Notes: generated from the sequence alone by a model not told the origin. Positions 36,279-45,296 are shown, numbered from the stretch's first letter. The stretch is 64,000 bases of DNA from an uncultured Pontibacter sp. (GCA_947499125.1 CANMMP010000004.1:248001-312000), one strand, 5' to 3'. Translations and numbers: made by a program.

Positions 36279-36905
36279 ATGGATTCAGATAAGAAAAATA
36301 AGATCGGCTCTAAGCAGCTGTCTACATTTAAGCAGATAGAGCGCATGCACCCTATCCGGATACTGCTTTACCTGAGCATGATGGGTATTAGCGTTTTGTT
36401 TCTGGTGATGGTAATTGCTTTCTGGCGTACAGGCGGGTTTGAGCATCAGAATGCCGACTTTCCGAAATTCTTTAGCATCAGTACTATTATCTTACTTGTA
36501 AGCAGCTATACTATAAGCCGTGTGCCAGCTATCTATAAAAAGGACAAGCTGCACAAAATGACCCGTTACCTGGGTTTTACAGTAGTGTTGAGCTTATTGT
36601 TTGTAGTAGCACAACTGTTAGGCTGGCGCGAAATGGAGGCCGCCGGAATTACGTTTAGTGGCAAGGTATCCGGTACTTATCTGTACCTGATCACAGCATT
36701 GCATATTTTACACCTCCTGGGTGGTATCATTTTCCTCTTTTTCCTGTTCTTTAAAACAGCTCACGTGGCCACCGACAGCGTTCGCAGCCTTATCTTTATC
36801 CGGGACCCGTACCGGCGCCTGCAACTGGCTATGCTGGCCAGCTACTGGCATTTCCTTGATTTTATTTGGCTGGGTCTATACCTGGTTTTCCTGTTCTCCT
36901 TTTAA
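36279..36905 (+). CDS. Cytochrome c oxidase subunit III family protein
   Basis: 208 residues with five predicted TM helices, the short form of COX3. The C-terminal helices carry LYLITALHILHLLGGIIFLFF and MLASYWHFLDFIWLGLYLVFLF, the conserved subunit III blocks (HxxHxxxG and YWHFxDxxW). It stabilises heme-copper oxidase subunit I in the inner membrane. No other oxidase genes are adjacent, so it is a stand-alone copy. It ends 3 nt from the convergent T9SS substrate gene. Confidence 0.88.
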   Translation: MDSDKKNKIGSKQLSTFKQIERMHPIRILLYLSMMGISVLFLVMVIAFWRTGGFEHQNADFPKFFSISTIILLVSSYTISRVPAIYKKDKLHKMTRYLGFTVVLSLLFVVAQLLGWREMEAAGITFSGKVSGTYLYLITALHILHLLGGIIFLFFLFFKTAHVATDSVRSLIFIRDPYRRLQLAMLASYWHFLDFIWLGLYLVFLFSF

Positions 36906-36908
36906 GTT

Positions 36909-38792
36909 TTAGCGTACCAATGTAACATTCCCTTTTACCTGCCTGCTTCCAAAATCGATCACATAAAAGTATACACCTTCGGTAACACCATTGCCTGGCC
37001 ATTTAAAATTGGTTTCGGAGCTGTTGTATACTTCCACGCCCCAGCGGTTAAATACCTTTATGTTCCTGAACTGAGCCGTACAAAATTCAGCGGGTAAGCC
37101 AGGAATCTCAAAATAATCGTTCAGGCCATCGCCGTTAGGTGTAAATATATTGGGCGGGATGTACTCCTGTAGTTGTGGCACCCGTATTTTAAACTCCATG
37201 GATATAACAGGCGGCTGATCAGGGTTGCAGTTCTGTTCTTCAACTATAAAGTCAACTTTAACAACTCCCCGCAGCGCCATCAGGCAGTTAGCATTCAGCT
37301 TAAAAACGCCATTTGCAATTCCGTTTCCGGGCGTTGCCGTAAAACTCATCCCCAGGTCTTCTATAGAGAATCCATCCCCGATCGCTTTTAAGGTAAGCGG
37401 GTCCAGGTTCAGGTCCTCGGCATTAAAATGAGCCTCGAAGGGTTCATACAGGTCGAGTTCGTAAAGTATAGGTGCTTTGTCGGAGGTTAGGGTTGGAGTA
37501 TAGTTGATGATCTTAGGCTCTGCAATAAAACTTACCCTTAAGGTATCGAGGCGTGGAAGACTGCATCCATCATCCTGCACGATCAGGTCCAGTTGGTATA
37601 CTTCGCCATTGGTATCAAAGCAGTCATCAAAACACAAAGTAGCTTTTAAGGAGTCCTGTGTTGTTCCCTGATTTATTATACCTCGAAAAATACCCTCCAA
37701 CTCATAGTCTTTGTTTGTAAAATTAACAGGTTGCACCTTTAGCAGTACAAACTCCGAAATATCGGGGTCAGTGAAGTATACATCGATGCACCGCGAGCCA
37801 TCAGACACGATCTCGAGCACTTCACCTGCCTGGTAAAAGGCTTTATCCTTTTTTTTGCGGGCCATAACTTCAGGTGTTTGGTTGGTAGGGCAATCCAATA
37901 CCAATACCTGAAAATCGCGCCGAACTTCGCCTATCTTTTTATTATTCCTGAATTCCTGCACACGCACGCCAAATACAAACAGACCTGTCTGGTTGGGGCG
38001 CATTGTAAGCCGACCTGTTTTTCTATCGATGTTTATAGGTGGGTTACCGAGAATCTGGGTAGTTGTGCCGTAGCCGGGTTGCCATTGCACTGGCGGGTAA
38101 TCGGCTGGTTGCGGCCGAATGTGCTCGTAACCTCTGGAACCATAAGCTGGCATGGATGGATTAGTAAATCCGTTTAACGGGGTAACCATGTCGTATACCA
38201 GGGAGTCACCATCCGGATCGTGGCCGGCAAAATCAAAATAGAATAATTCGTTTACACAGGCATAATCGCTGAGGGGCGGGAAGAGACGGGGAGAAGAGTT
38301 TATAAATGTACTTCCATTCTGCAGCAGAGCCGGAAACTCGAGGTAAAAAGTTTGGGCAGCATCTCTGGGCTCTATAATGTTTGTTATTGTCTCGTTTCGG
38401 CAGCAGCGTTCCCAGGATATATAATATCCATCCGGGTTGGCATACGAGGATGGAGACATGGTGATAGATTCGTAGTAAACTATTTTGCTTGTTTTGAGGC
38501 CGCCAACTGTGCAATCTATGTTCGTATAACGCACATTCGATTTTGACCGGCTCGGAAGTATAACTTCCCTTACAAAGCGGTTAGTCTTCTTTTCAAAAAT
38601 GTTAACAATGATATAGTCGTCTATTGCCAGCGGGTCGCCGTTTATATCATCGTTGTATAAATTAAGTGTAAGCCGGTATCTGTTACCCGATTCGTAGCGC
38701 AGCTCAAACTCACCGCCTACAATATGCGTTGCCCGGGCTACCCTCGGGCAGCAAAACAGAAATACAAAAAGCAGTAGTAAAATATGCTTCAT
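36909..38792 (-). CDS. Secreted protein with gliding-motility/T9SS type B C-terminal domain
   Basis: 627 residues with a signal peptide (MKHILLLLFVFLFCCPRVARA) and an N-terminal region THIVGGEFELRYESGNRY common to large Cytophagales surface proteins. Central repeats follow with HDPDGDSL and paired Cys. The C-terminal domain IFTPNGDGLNDYFEI...NIKVFNRWGVEVYNS...GVYFYVID is the CHU_C/type B sorting signal. It is likely exported by the type IX secretion system and attached to the surface. The native ligand is unknown. Confidence 0.88.
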   Translation of the reverse strand: MKHILLLLFVFLFCCPRVARATHIVGGEFELRYESGNRYRLTLNLYNDDINGDPLAIDDYIIVNIFEKKTNRFVREVILPSRSKSNVRYTNIDCTVGGLKTSKIVYYESITMSPSSYANPDGYYISWERCCRNETITNIIEPRDAAQTFYLEFPALLQNGSTFINSSPRLFPPLSDYACVNELFYFDFAGHDPDGDSLVYDMVTPLNGFTNPSMPAYGSRGYEHIRPQPADYPPVQWQPGYGTTTQILGNPPINIDRKTGRLTMRPNQTGLFVFGVRVQEFRNNKKIGEVRRDFQVLVLDCPTNQTPEVMARKKKDKAFYQAGEVLEIVSDGSRCIDVYFTDPDISEFVLLKVQPVNFTNKDYELEGIFRGIINQGTTQDSLKATLCFDDCFDTNGEVYQLDLIVQDDGCSLPRLDTLRVSFIAEPKIINYTPTLTSDKAPILYELDLYEPFEAHFNAEDLNLDPLTLKAIGDGFSIEDLGMSFTATPGNGIANGVFKLNANCLMALRGVVKVDFIVEEQNCNPDQPPVISMEFKIRVPQLQEYIPPNIFTPNGDGLNDYFEIPGLPAEFCTAQFRNIKVFNRWGVEVYNSSETNFKWPGNGVTEGVYFYVIDFGSRQVKGNVTLVR

Positions 38793-38905
38793 GTAACTAT
38801 AGGTTTATACCTGGTTACGTATAGGTTATACTTGATTTATAAATAACAGCTTAAAAATTCAGCTTATTATACTATTGTTGCGGTGTAGTAGTGCTGTTTA
38901 CGAAG

Positions 38906-39496
38906 TTAATCGTTTTGCGTTGATGGCAGAAGCTTATCGAGCAATTCCCGGAATGGTTTAGGTTGACTGAAGTGCTGGTCAGGTATCTCTTCGGTAATTA
39001 TGCGGATATAGCCCGGCCGGCCGTTAATTTTAGTATGATCGATAAGGATATGCCCGAAACGTTGATCGCAAAGCTGAGTGCCGGGCACATCGTGCGGGAG
39101 AGGAGTAAGCAGGTAAGTTTCTGTGGCCTGTATGTCTTTATCGTAAGACAGCTTGCGTTTGTGTGCGCTTTTCAGTTTGTAACCGAGTGCTAAAGCCTGG
39201 TCTTTCAGGTAATCAAACAGAAACGAAAATTCATCTGCTTTAAGGCTTGGGTCATAAAAAAGTACCGCCCCATTACGGTGGTTCTCGTGAAGTAACTGTA
39301 CGCGATAAGCATGCCTTAAACCAGCTTTCTGGTAATGGTAAGCTTTATTAAATGCACCAACAAGTATCTGCGACTGAGTAGATTTATTCCATGCCTCAAA
39401 CCGGGCACGATAGCTTGCGCCACGGCCTATTCCAGTGCAAGCCGGAGACTTACTGAACACTCCCAACAATCGTTTAAAAAATACGTTTAACGACAT
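38906..39496 (-). CDS. Conserved hypothetical protein
   Basis: 196 residues, no clear signal peptide (basic N-terminus MSLNVFFKRLLGVF may be amphipathic). Contains HENHRNGAVLFYDPSLKADEFSFLFDYLKDQALALGYKL and FGHILIDHTKINGRPGYIRIITEEIPD. I do not recognise the family; the composition is that of a compact alpha/beta cytosolic protein. Single gene, with its own upstream gap of 181 nt. Confidence 0.65.
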   Translation of the reverse strand: MSLNVFFKRLLGVFSKSPACTGIGRGASYRARFEAWNKSTQSQILVGAFNKAYHYQKAGLRHAYRVQLLHENHRNGAVLFYDPSLKADEFSFLFDYLKDQALALGYKLKSAHKRKLSYDKDIQATETYLLTPLPHDVPGTQLCDQRFGHILIDHTKINGRPGYIRIITEEIPDQHFSQPKPFRELLDKLLPSTQND

Positions 39497-39677
39497 TTAG
39501 TAATTTATAGCGAAACTTCTGTTACCCTGTTTTGTTTACGGTTTGCCCGTTTCGGACATTATTTACATTTACTTTTATTACTCTGCCAATTTAGAGCATA
39601 CAATTGCTATTACCAGGTAGCAACCGGTATTTAAACCGCCTACTAATGGGATAGTTTAAACTAATAATCATAAGAAG

Positions 39678-40139
39678 ATGGTTGCACAAGAATTAGAACT
39701 CAAGAAAAGGTTGCTGCAGGAATGTACCAAAATGCTGAACGCACAGATTAAAGCAGCAAAGGACGCCATGGACGATGCCCAGGAAAGCGCGAATGAACAC
39801 CAGGGAGCTATGGAAGATAAATTTGAATCGTTTAGGGAAGCATGCCAGATACAACGCGATATGTATGCCCGCCAGCTGGATGAGCTGATATCGACAATGG
39901 CGGTACTAAAGCGAATTAATGCTACCAAAGAGAACAAGGAAATAGCTTTTGGCGCTGTAGTGCACACAAACGTACAGAATTACTTTATTGGGGTAAGCCT
40001 GGGCAAAGTTGAAGTTGAAGGAGAAACGTTCTTTGCTATTTCGGGTTTGTCGCCGGTTTTTAAGGCGATGGCTGGTAAAACTACCGGAGAATCGTTCGAG
40101 TTCAGAGGGCAGGAGTATAAAATTGAACACATTATTTAA
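39678..40139 (+). CDS. GreA/GreB-like coiled-coil protein
   Basis: 153 residues. The N-terminal half (residues 1-75) is a long helical hairpin with heptad-like charge (KAAKDAMDDAQESANEHQGAMEDKFESF), and the C-terminal half is a beta domain (AFGAVVHTNVQNYFIGVSLGKVEVEGETFFAISGLSPVFKAMAGKTTGESFEFRG). This is the layout of transcript-cleavage factors GreA/GreB, where the hairpin enters the RNA polymerase secondary channel. Homologues in Bacteroidota are often mislabelled 3-oxoacyl-ACP synthase. Whether the acidic tip can promote cleavage is not established. Confidence 0.65.
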   Translation: MVAQELELKKRLLQECTKMLNAQIKAAKDAMDDAQESANEHQGAMEDKFESFREACQIQRDMYARQLDELISTMAVLKRINATKENKEIAFGAVVHTNVQNYFIGVSLGKVEVEGETFFAISGLSPVFKAMAGKTTGESFEFRGQEYKIEHII

Positions 40140-40200
40140 TGAAGTCTAAAACCTTAGCCCTCAGTTAAGAGTATTAATGATGGTAAAGGGTTAAAAAAGA

Positions 40201-40228
40201 AAGGCTGGCAGTAATTGCCAGCCTTTTT
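40201..40228. terminator. Bidirectional terminator
   Basis: AAGGCTGGCA / TGCCAGCCTT stem followed by TTTT, preceded by an A-rich run; it serves the convergent Gre-like and DUF2147 genes. Confidence 0.85.
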
Positions 40229-40253
40229 TGTTTTATCTCGATAGCATTTATAG

Positions 40254-40685
40254 CTATTGTATTCTTGTCCAGTTCTGGGTGCGCCCGATAAGCGATATAC
40301 CAATGTATCCTTTTACTTCCATCTTATCCTTGCCTGTCATTTTCATGTAGCACGAATAAGTTTTTCCGCTTTCCGGATCGTAGATCGTACCTTCGTCCCA
40401 CTTATTGTCGCCTTCGTATTCAAAGCCTTTCATAAACTCCATACCTACAAGCGGGCGGTTACGATATTTCTTTTCAGGGTTGTTCTCATCAAGCTTAGGT
40501 TTGCCATTACGCAGCGGCTCTTTCAGACTTACAATTTTACCGCACATCTTGTCGCCACATTTGTAAATCTCGAAGCGGGCTTTTCCTTCTTCATTCGTCC
40601 AGATGCCAACCGGAGACATTTTCTGGGCCCAGGCTAAGGTGCTGAAAAGCATGAGCGCCACTAAAGTGAGCAGGTGTTTTTTCAT
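40254..40685 (-). CDS. DUF2147 exported protein
   Basis: 143 residues with a cleavable signal peptide (LLTLVALMLFSTLAWAQ). The mature domain carries the DUF2147 pattern SPVGIWTNEEGKARFEIYKCGDKMCGKIVSLKEP with a Cys pair, then GTIYDPESGKTYSCYMKMTGKDKMEVKGYIG. It is a periplasmic beta-barrel family (lipocalin-like) of unknown ligand. Common in Bacteroidota and Proteobacteria. Confidence 0.9.
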   Translation of the reverse strand: MKKHLLTLVALMLFSTLAWAQKMSPVGIWTNEEGKARFEIYKCGDKMCGKIVSLKEPLRNGKPKLDENNPEKKYRNRPLVGMEFMKGFEYEGDNKWDEGTIYDPESGKTYSCYMKMTGKDKMEVKGYIGISLIGRTQNWTRIQ

Positions 40686-40994
40686 GATCAGTTAGTTAAT
40701 TGTTTAAAGCAACGAAAAATAATAAAAATAATTCATTTCTGACAGCTTTTTGAACGGCTTCCATAAATATTGCAAGTATAAATTGAAGTACCGTTCATCC
40801 TGTATTATACATTAAGTCAAATTCCGTTCCTAAATGAGTAATAGTAGCCAGCTAATTGAAAGAATACCATTTGTATATTTCTGTACATCAGTAATTTATA
40901 CTTTAAAAGATGCGATTTTATACTTAGAAGGCAGTTTTGTGCAGAATAGGCGAGAGGAAAACTATTTAGAAAATAAATAAAATATACATAACCC

Positions 40995-41025
40995 TTGTGA
41001 ACTTTAAGGCGTTCTTTTATCTTTA
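40995..41025 (+). promoter_or_regulatory. Promoter of the candidate ncRNA
   Basis: TTG (40995-40997), 20-nt spacer, TATCTTTA (41018-41025, seven of eight positions consistent with TAnnTTTG). Transcription would start near 41032. Confidence 0.55.
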
Positions 41026-41127
41026 GATAATAACAGTAGCGAGTGCTACAACTCTGGTCTGATAACCTAATTCAATTTTGGTCGAAGGTTCAGGGTCTAT
41101 GTCGGACTTTAGAGAAAGGAGGTACAA

Positions 41128-41199
41128 ATGTCTAATCCCAAACAAGTTTTAATAAGCCTAAGTAATTGCATTCACCTAAACAGTGAGGCGGCTTCGTAA
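41128..41199 (+). CDS. Possible 23-residue peptide inside the candidate ncRNA
   Basis: ATG at 41128 preceded by AAAGGAGGTACAA, an unusually perfect Shine-Dalgarno for this genome, 6 nt from the start. The peptide begins MSNPKQVLISLS and ends EAAS. No known family. The ORF may equally be incidental to a structured RNA. Confidence 0.35.
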   Translation: MSNPKQVLISLSNCIHLNSEAAS

Positions 41200-41302
41200 A
41201 CGGGATTTTGCTGTTTGCACAGCTAATATTGCTTCAAGGTCTTCGGATGGTAACCTGAACCACAGGTATATCGCTTGTTAAGACTTTTTAGGATTTTTTG
41301 GG

Positions 41303-41341
41303 AACACCTGGTGTAACTTGACGGGCTACATCAGGTGTTTC
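41303..41341 (+). terminator. Terminator of the candidate ncRNA
   Basis: 13-bp stem AACACCTGGTGTA / TACATCAGGTGTT with one G-U pair and an 11-nt loop, followed by TTTCGCTTTT. Confidence 0.7.
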
Positions 41342-41362
41342 GCTTTTATAGCCATCTATACT

Positions 41363-41737
41363 TTATAGGTCGTCTTTATAGATCCTGTTATTACGCAGGC
41401 GCCTTTCCTTTATAAAGCTCCCGATAAACACTCCCGCTGTCAGCAGGCAGCTCAGGCCCATAAAAAATAATAGCGCATGTACCGTATCCCACTCTTCGCC
41501 GGCGGCATTTAAGCGCATAATAATAACTACAGCTGCTAATAAGGTAAGTGCCGTTACCGTGTGCGTTACAAAGCGGTTGTGCTTTTTTAAATGATAAGTA
41601 CTGGCCAGCAGCATAATGCCAAGCCCTGGAGCTACCAAGGCCAGCATGGGTCTTTCGGGATGTATAAAGTATACTATAAGCCCAACTATAATAAGGATGA
41701 TGGCATTAATTGAATTGATGATGTAGGGTTGTAACAT
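41363..41737 (-). CDS. Small integral membrane protein of unknown function
   Basis: 124 residues with four hydrophobic helices (about 10-25, 30-48, 57-75 and 88-108) and a basic C-terminal tail (KERRLRNNRIYKDDL). No catalytic motif and no named family recognised. It resembles small four-helix membrane proteins common in Cytophagales. Its start is directly beside the terminator of the upstream NlpC/P60 gene, so it is separately transcribed. Confidence 0.7.
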   Translation of the reverse strand: MLQPYIINSINAIILIIVGLIVYFIHPERPMLALVAPGLGIMLLASTYHLKKHNRFVTHTVTALTLLAAVVIIMRLNAAGEEWDTVHALLFFMGLSCLLTAGVFIGSFIKERRLRNNRIYKDDL

Positions 41738-41740
41738 ACA

Positions 41741-41784
41741 AAAGGGTTTTTCTGGTACATTGCTTTGTACGAGAAAAACCCTTT
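41741..41784 (-). terminator. Terminator of the NlpC/P60 gene
   Basis: 13-bp stem AAAGGGTTTTTCT / AGAAAAACCCTTT with an inner GTACA / TGTAC extension. Confidence 0.75.
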
Positions 41785-41818
41785 ATGTTATAATGTTATT
41801 GTTAAACTATATAGCAGC

Positions 41819-42433
41819 TTATAATACTCTTCTTACTTCCAGAAAACGCACATCGTAACCGCTGCCCTGTACTTTACTAACTTTAACGCCACCGTTAGAC
41901 GATGAATGCACAAAACTTATAGTATCGCCTGGTTCCGAGATAACTATACCTACATGGCCAGGTTCGCGCTTAGCAGGGTTAGTGCCTGTAAATATAACAA
42001 GGTCACCGGGGGCTGCTTCATTTTTGTTTACAAACACACCTTCTTCCGACTGCATGGCCGATGAGTGTGGTAAGCTAACGTTATAGGTATTATACACGTG
42101 GGTTATAAATCCGGAGCAATCAAACCCTGTTGGCGTTTCGCCAGCCCAGATATAAGGTGTCCCGATAAGGCTCATGGCATAATCGATCATTTCTTGGGTT
42201 GATGTTACAGAAGTATTAGCGCGGTCAGATGGAGTTGATTCATTCATCTTTATCCAGTTATCTTTAGTAACCGCCTGAGCAGAAGTAACAGGTTGTTTGT
42301 AAGAAGTGTTAACTACAGTTAAAGAAGCTTCCTGTGGGGCTTCAACCTCAGAGTTAGTCAATTCATAACCACCCATTAAAAGAGCTACAAGTATAGCAAA
42401 CGGAGCAAAAAGTAATGTTAAGTTCTTCTTCAT
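41819..42433 (-). CDS. C40 family (NlpC/P60) peptidoglycan endopeptidase
   Basis: 204 residues with an N-terminal signal or membrane anchor (LTLLFAPFAILVALLMGGY). The NlpC/P60 domain starts near residue 80: catalytic Cys in GETPTGFDCSGFITHVY, His in PGHVGIVIS (RE.GHVGI), and the third polar residue in FVHSSSNGGV. It cleaves gamma-D-Glu-diaminopimelate bonds in the cell wall. The linker (residues 30-80) is Ser/Thr-rich. Periplasmic. Confidence 0.92.
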   Translation of the reverse strand: MKKNLTLLFAPFAILVALLMGGYELTNSEVEAPQEASLTVVNTSYKQPVTSAQAVTKDNWIKMNESTPSDRANTSVTSTQEMIDYAMSLIGTPYIWAGETPTGFDCSGFITHVYNTYNVSLPHSSAMQSEEGVFVNKNEAAPGDLVIFTGTNPAKREPGHVGIVISEPGDTISFVHSSSNGGVKVSKVQGSGYDVRFLEVRRVL

Positions 42434-42618
42434 AGTATAAGTTGTAGAGTTCAGTAGGTATTATCCCAATACCATGCCAGTAATAAGTATAACTTGCTTA
42501 ATACAAGAATTCTATACTTTTACTTTACAGTATCTTTACACAACTTAATGTGGTATTCACCCTCAAAAGTTCATCTTTTACATTATTTCAGATTATTTTT
42601 GAATTAATCTGATAAAAT

Positions 42619-42652
42619 TTTGGGTTTGTTAAAGTTAAATGGTATATTTTTG
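42619..42652 (+). promoter_or_regulatory. Promoter of the first small-paralogue gene
   Basis: TATTTTTG (42645-42652) matches TAnnTTTG; TTTG elements occur at 42619-42622 and 42625-42628, 22 and 16 nt upstream. Confidence 0.45.
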
Positions 42653-42679
42653 TCATAATTAATTTAACATATCCAGTAG

Positions 42680-43099
42680 ATGAAGCTTTATAAAACAACT
42701 GGTTTTAAAATAGATGTCCCGGGAGATAAGCCCTGGATATCTATAATATGCAAAGCTACTCCTGGGTTTGATGATTTCAGGCTTGGCTTATTGCAGGCAC
42801 TTGAGCATGTGAAGCATGACCGGAGAAACCTGTGGTTATTTGATCTGCGAAAAATTGATGCACTCAGCGAAGAAGAGGAATCCTGGTGCCAGGCGCAATT
42901 TTTTCCGCAGCTTATGATGCTGGGCCAGGAAAACTATATTGCTATTGTTGTTTCTGAGAAATGCTACCAGGGAATGTTGCAGGAAGTTGGCTTATATGGT
43001 TTAAAAAGCTACAATTCTTTTATCATCATCGATACTTTTTTCCATATTCCGGATGCGCAAGACTGGCTGTTATCTCACTACAGAAGTGCCGTAGGATAA
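42680..43099 (+). CDS. Small paralogue family protein A (unknown, STAS/SEC14-like layout)
   Basis: 139 residues, soluble. Shares a pattern with the proteins at 45360 and 47540: a strand ending in a W/Y..DLR or DL motif (LWLFDLRKIDALS), an acidic E/D-E/D-xxW element (EEEESWCQAQFFPQLM), then a hydrophobic strand (NYIAIVVSE), and a W near the C-terminus (AQDWLLSHYRS). The alternation of strands and helices recalls STAS or SpoIIAA-like domains, but there is no recognisable phosphorylation Ser. Function unknown. It has its own promoter. Confidence 0.7.
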   Translation: MKLYKTTGFKIDVPGDKPWISIICKATPGFDDFRLGLLQALEHVKHDRRNLWLFDLRKIDALSEEEESWCQAQFFPQLMMLGQENYIAIVVSEKCYQGMLQEVGLYGLKSYNSFIIIDTFFHIPDAQDWLLSHYRSAVG

Positions 43100-43177
43100 A
43101 GAGCAGGAGTGGGGTTTATTTTGAAAAAAAGCATAATTGTTGTAACATGCTTTATAATCAAATCATAAACCTGAAAC

Positions 43178-44992
43178 ATGTCCCGGATACTACAACCAAC
43201 TAAACTTTATCTTTTTATACTTCTATTAGCTCTCTCGGGCTTCATTTCACCGGCATTTGCTGCCGAACTTCGCTACACACTTTCTATGCCCGAGCCGCAC
43301 ACTCATTATTTTGAGGTAACGGCAGAACTGGACGGTGCCAGAAAAAAGCATATTGATTTCACGATGCCTGTATGGGCTCCCGGCTCTTACCTGGTGCGCG
43401 AATTCGCTAAAAATGTGGAAGGCTTTACGGCTACCGATGGTGCAGGCAAAACTTTAAGATCTGAAAAGATAGACAAAAACACCTGGCGTGTGTACAGTAA
43501 CCGCGCTTCTGAAGTGAAGGTAAACTATAAAGTATACGCTTACGAACTGACGGTGCGTACCAGTTACCTCGACGCTTCGCATGGCTACGTTAATGGTACC
43601 AGCATATTTATGTACCCAGAAGGCTACGAAAAGCAGCGTGGCACACTGGTAGTTAAACCTCACCAGGATTTTACAAAAGTATCAACAGGGTTAAAAGAGA
43701 CGGGGAAGTTTACATATACTTTCCCGGATTATGATGTACTGGCCGATTCGCCCCTTGAGATCGGTAACCAGGATATTTATACTTTCGAAGCTGGCGGTGT
43801 TCCGCACGAAGTGGCTATGTATGGGTATGGCAACTATAACCCGGAGCGCCTGATGGCCGATATGAAACGGGTAGCTGAAGAAACGATAAAGCTGATGGGC
43901 GGCTTGCCAGAAATGGAGAAGTATGTATTTATAGTACATAACCTGCAGCGCGGCGGCGGCGGACTGGAGCACTTAAACTCTACAACGCTGCAAACAAGTC
44001 GTTTTAACTACGGATCTGATAGCGGCTATACTGGCTTTATGAGCCTGGTAGCACACGAATACTTTCACCTCTGGAACGTAAAGCGCCTCAGACCAGCACC
44101 ACTTGGGCCATTTAACTATAACGAAGAAAACTATACAACCCTGCTTTGGTTCTCGGAGGGTTTAACAAGCTATTACGATGACCTGATCGTGCGCCGTGCC
44201 GGCCTGATGCCAGAGCAGCGTTACCTTGATGTAGTGGGCGGAAGTATAAGCTCTGTAGAAAATACACCGGGCAATAAAGTGCAGCCGGTAAGCGAATCTG
44301 GGTTTGATGCCTGGATAAAGTATTACCGCCAGAACGAAAATTCCAGCAACGCAGAAGTATCTTATTACACCAAAGGCGGTGTTATAGGGCATCTCCTGAA
44401 CATGGAGATATTGGAAGCTACAAAAGGGCAGAAGAGCCTGGATGATGTGATGCGCTATATGTATGACCGTTACTATAAAAAGCTGAACCGTGGCTTTACC
44501 GAACAGGAAGTAAAAGCTGCCATTGAGCATGTTTCAGGCCGTAACATGGATGCTTTCTTCCGTGATTATATTAACGGTACAAAGTCTCCGGACTATAGCA
44601 CTTATTTTGATGCAGCCGGACTTAAAGTAGTAAACCAGAACGAAGGTGTAACAACCGGTAGCTGGGGAGCCAATACATCATTAAACGATGGCCGCGTAAC
44701 GGTAACATCAGTTAGCAGAGGCAGCAGTGCTTACGAAGCGGGCCTTAATGTGAAAGATGAAATTATTGCTGTAAATGGCTTCAGAATTGGCAACGACCTG
44801 GACCGCTATGTGAATGGATTGCAGCCCGGCGAGGAAGTTGAAGTATTGATAGCCCGCGAAGGCTTGCTGGAAGTATTACAGGTAAAAATATTGCCGGATA
44901 CTAAAGTAAAATATAAGTTGCAGCGTATTACCAACCCATCAGAAACACAACAAAAAATATACAGTAAGTGGTTGGGCCTTGCCAACTCGTAA
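43178..44992 (+). CDS. M61 family metallopeptidase with PDZ domain
   Basis: 604 residues with a cleavable signal peptide (ISPAFAAE). An N-terminal beta domain of the M61 type precedes the zinc motif HEYFHLWNVKRLRP near residue 293, with the downstream Glu in LLWFSEGLTSYYDD. A PDZ domain occupies about residues 500-570 (VTSVSRGSSAYEAGLNVKDEIIAVNGFRI). M61 enzymes are glycyl aminopeptidases. Periplasmic or secreted. Followed by a strong terminator. Confidence 0.93.
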   Translation: MSRILQPTKLYLFILLLALSGFISPAFAAELRYTLSMPEPHTHYFEVTAELDGARKKHIDFTMPVWAPGSYLVREFAKNVEGFTATDGAGKTLRSEKIDKNTWRVYSNRASEVKVNYKVYAYELTVRTSYLDASHGYVNGTSIFMYPEGYEKQRGTLVVKPHQDFTKVSTGLKETGKFTYTFPDYDVLADSPLEIGNQDIYTFEAGGVPHEVAMYGYGNYNPERLMADMKRVAEETIKLMGGLPEMEKYVFIVHNLQRGGGGLEHLNSTTLQTSRFNYGSDSGYTGFMSLVAHEYFHLWNVKRLRPAPLGPFNYNEENYTTLLWFSEGLTSYYDDLIVRRAGLMPEQRYLDVVGGSISSVENTPGNKVQPVSESGFDAWIKYYRQNENSSNAEVSYYTKGGVIGHLLNMEILEATKGQKSLDDVMRYMYDRYYKKLNRGFTEQEVKAAIEHVSGRNMDAFFRDYINGTKSPDYSTYFDAAGLKVVNQNEGVTTGSWGANTSLNDGRVTVTSVSRGSSAYEAGLNVKDEIIAVNGFRIGNDLDRYVNGLQPGEEVEVLIAREGLLEVLQVKILPDTKVKYKLQRITNPSETQQKIYSKWLGLANS

Positions 44993-45015
44993 ACGTTTAA
45001 TTATACTATAAAATC

Positions 45016-45059
45016 AAAAAAGAGAAGTATAGCCTGATATGGTTATACTTCTCTTTTTT
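45016..45059 (+). terminator. Terminator of the M61 gene
   Basis: AGAGAAGTATA / TATACTTCTCT stem with flanking A and T runs. The rest of the gap to 45296 holds nothing I can identify. Confidence 0.85.
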
Positions 45060-45296
45060 GTTTGTGTAAGTTGCAATGCATAATTTTTGTATCAAATAAA
45101 TTCTGCAAAGTATACAGAATATGTAAGTACCCTATATTTAGCCTGATGCCGGAATTAAAGTATAAATCCAGTTAGCTTATAGGTAGAAATGACTTTCTGT
45201 ATTTCTGGAATTTTAATAGGATTGTCAGCTTTTTGAATGCAAATTGGCTATTAAACATATAGATTAGGATATTCTTTAACTAATGCAATTCAAATG

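Larger units (their letters stand above)
41032..41345 (+). ncRNA. Candidate structured RNA of about 310 nt, unidentified
   Basis: The sequence in this 677-nt gene-free gap has its own promoter and terminator and several local hairpins: GTAGC-gagt-GCTAC, CTGA(ta)ACCT / AGGTTCAG, GCTGT-ttgc-ACAGC and ACCTG-aacca-CAGGT. It lacks the class A RNase P hallmark GAGGAAAGTCC, the tmRNA 3' T arm and the SRP GGAAGCAGC loop, so it is none of those as far as I can see. An AAGGAGG sequence precedes a 23-codon ORF in its middle, so it could be a leader or a dual-function RNA. Ends are approximate. The 5' part of the gap (40686-40990) shows nothing else. Confidence 0.55.

Noticed and set aside
41032-41345. 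Identification of the structured region as RNase P RNA, tmRNA, SRP RNA or 6S RNA
   Set aside because: RNase P, tmRNA and SRP signature sequences are not visible, and I cannot confirm 6S by eye. Left as unidentified.
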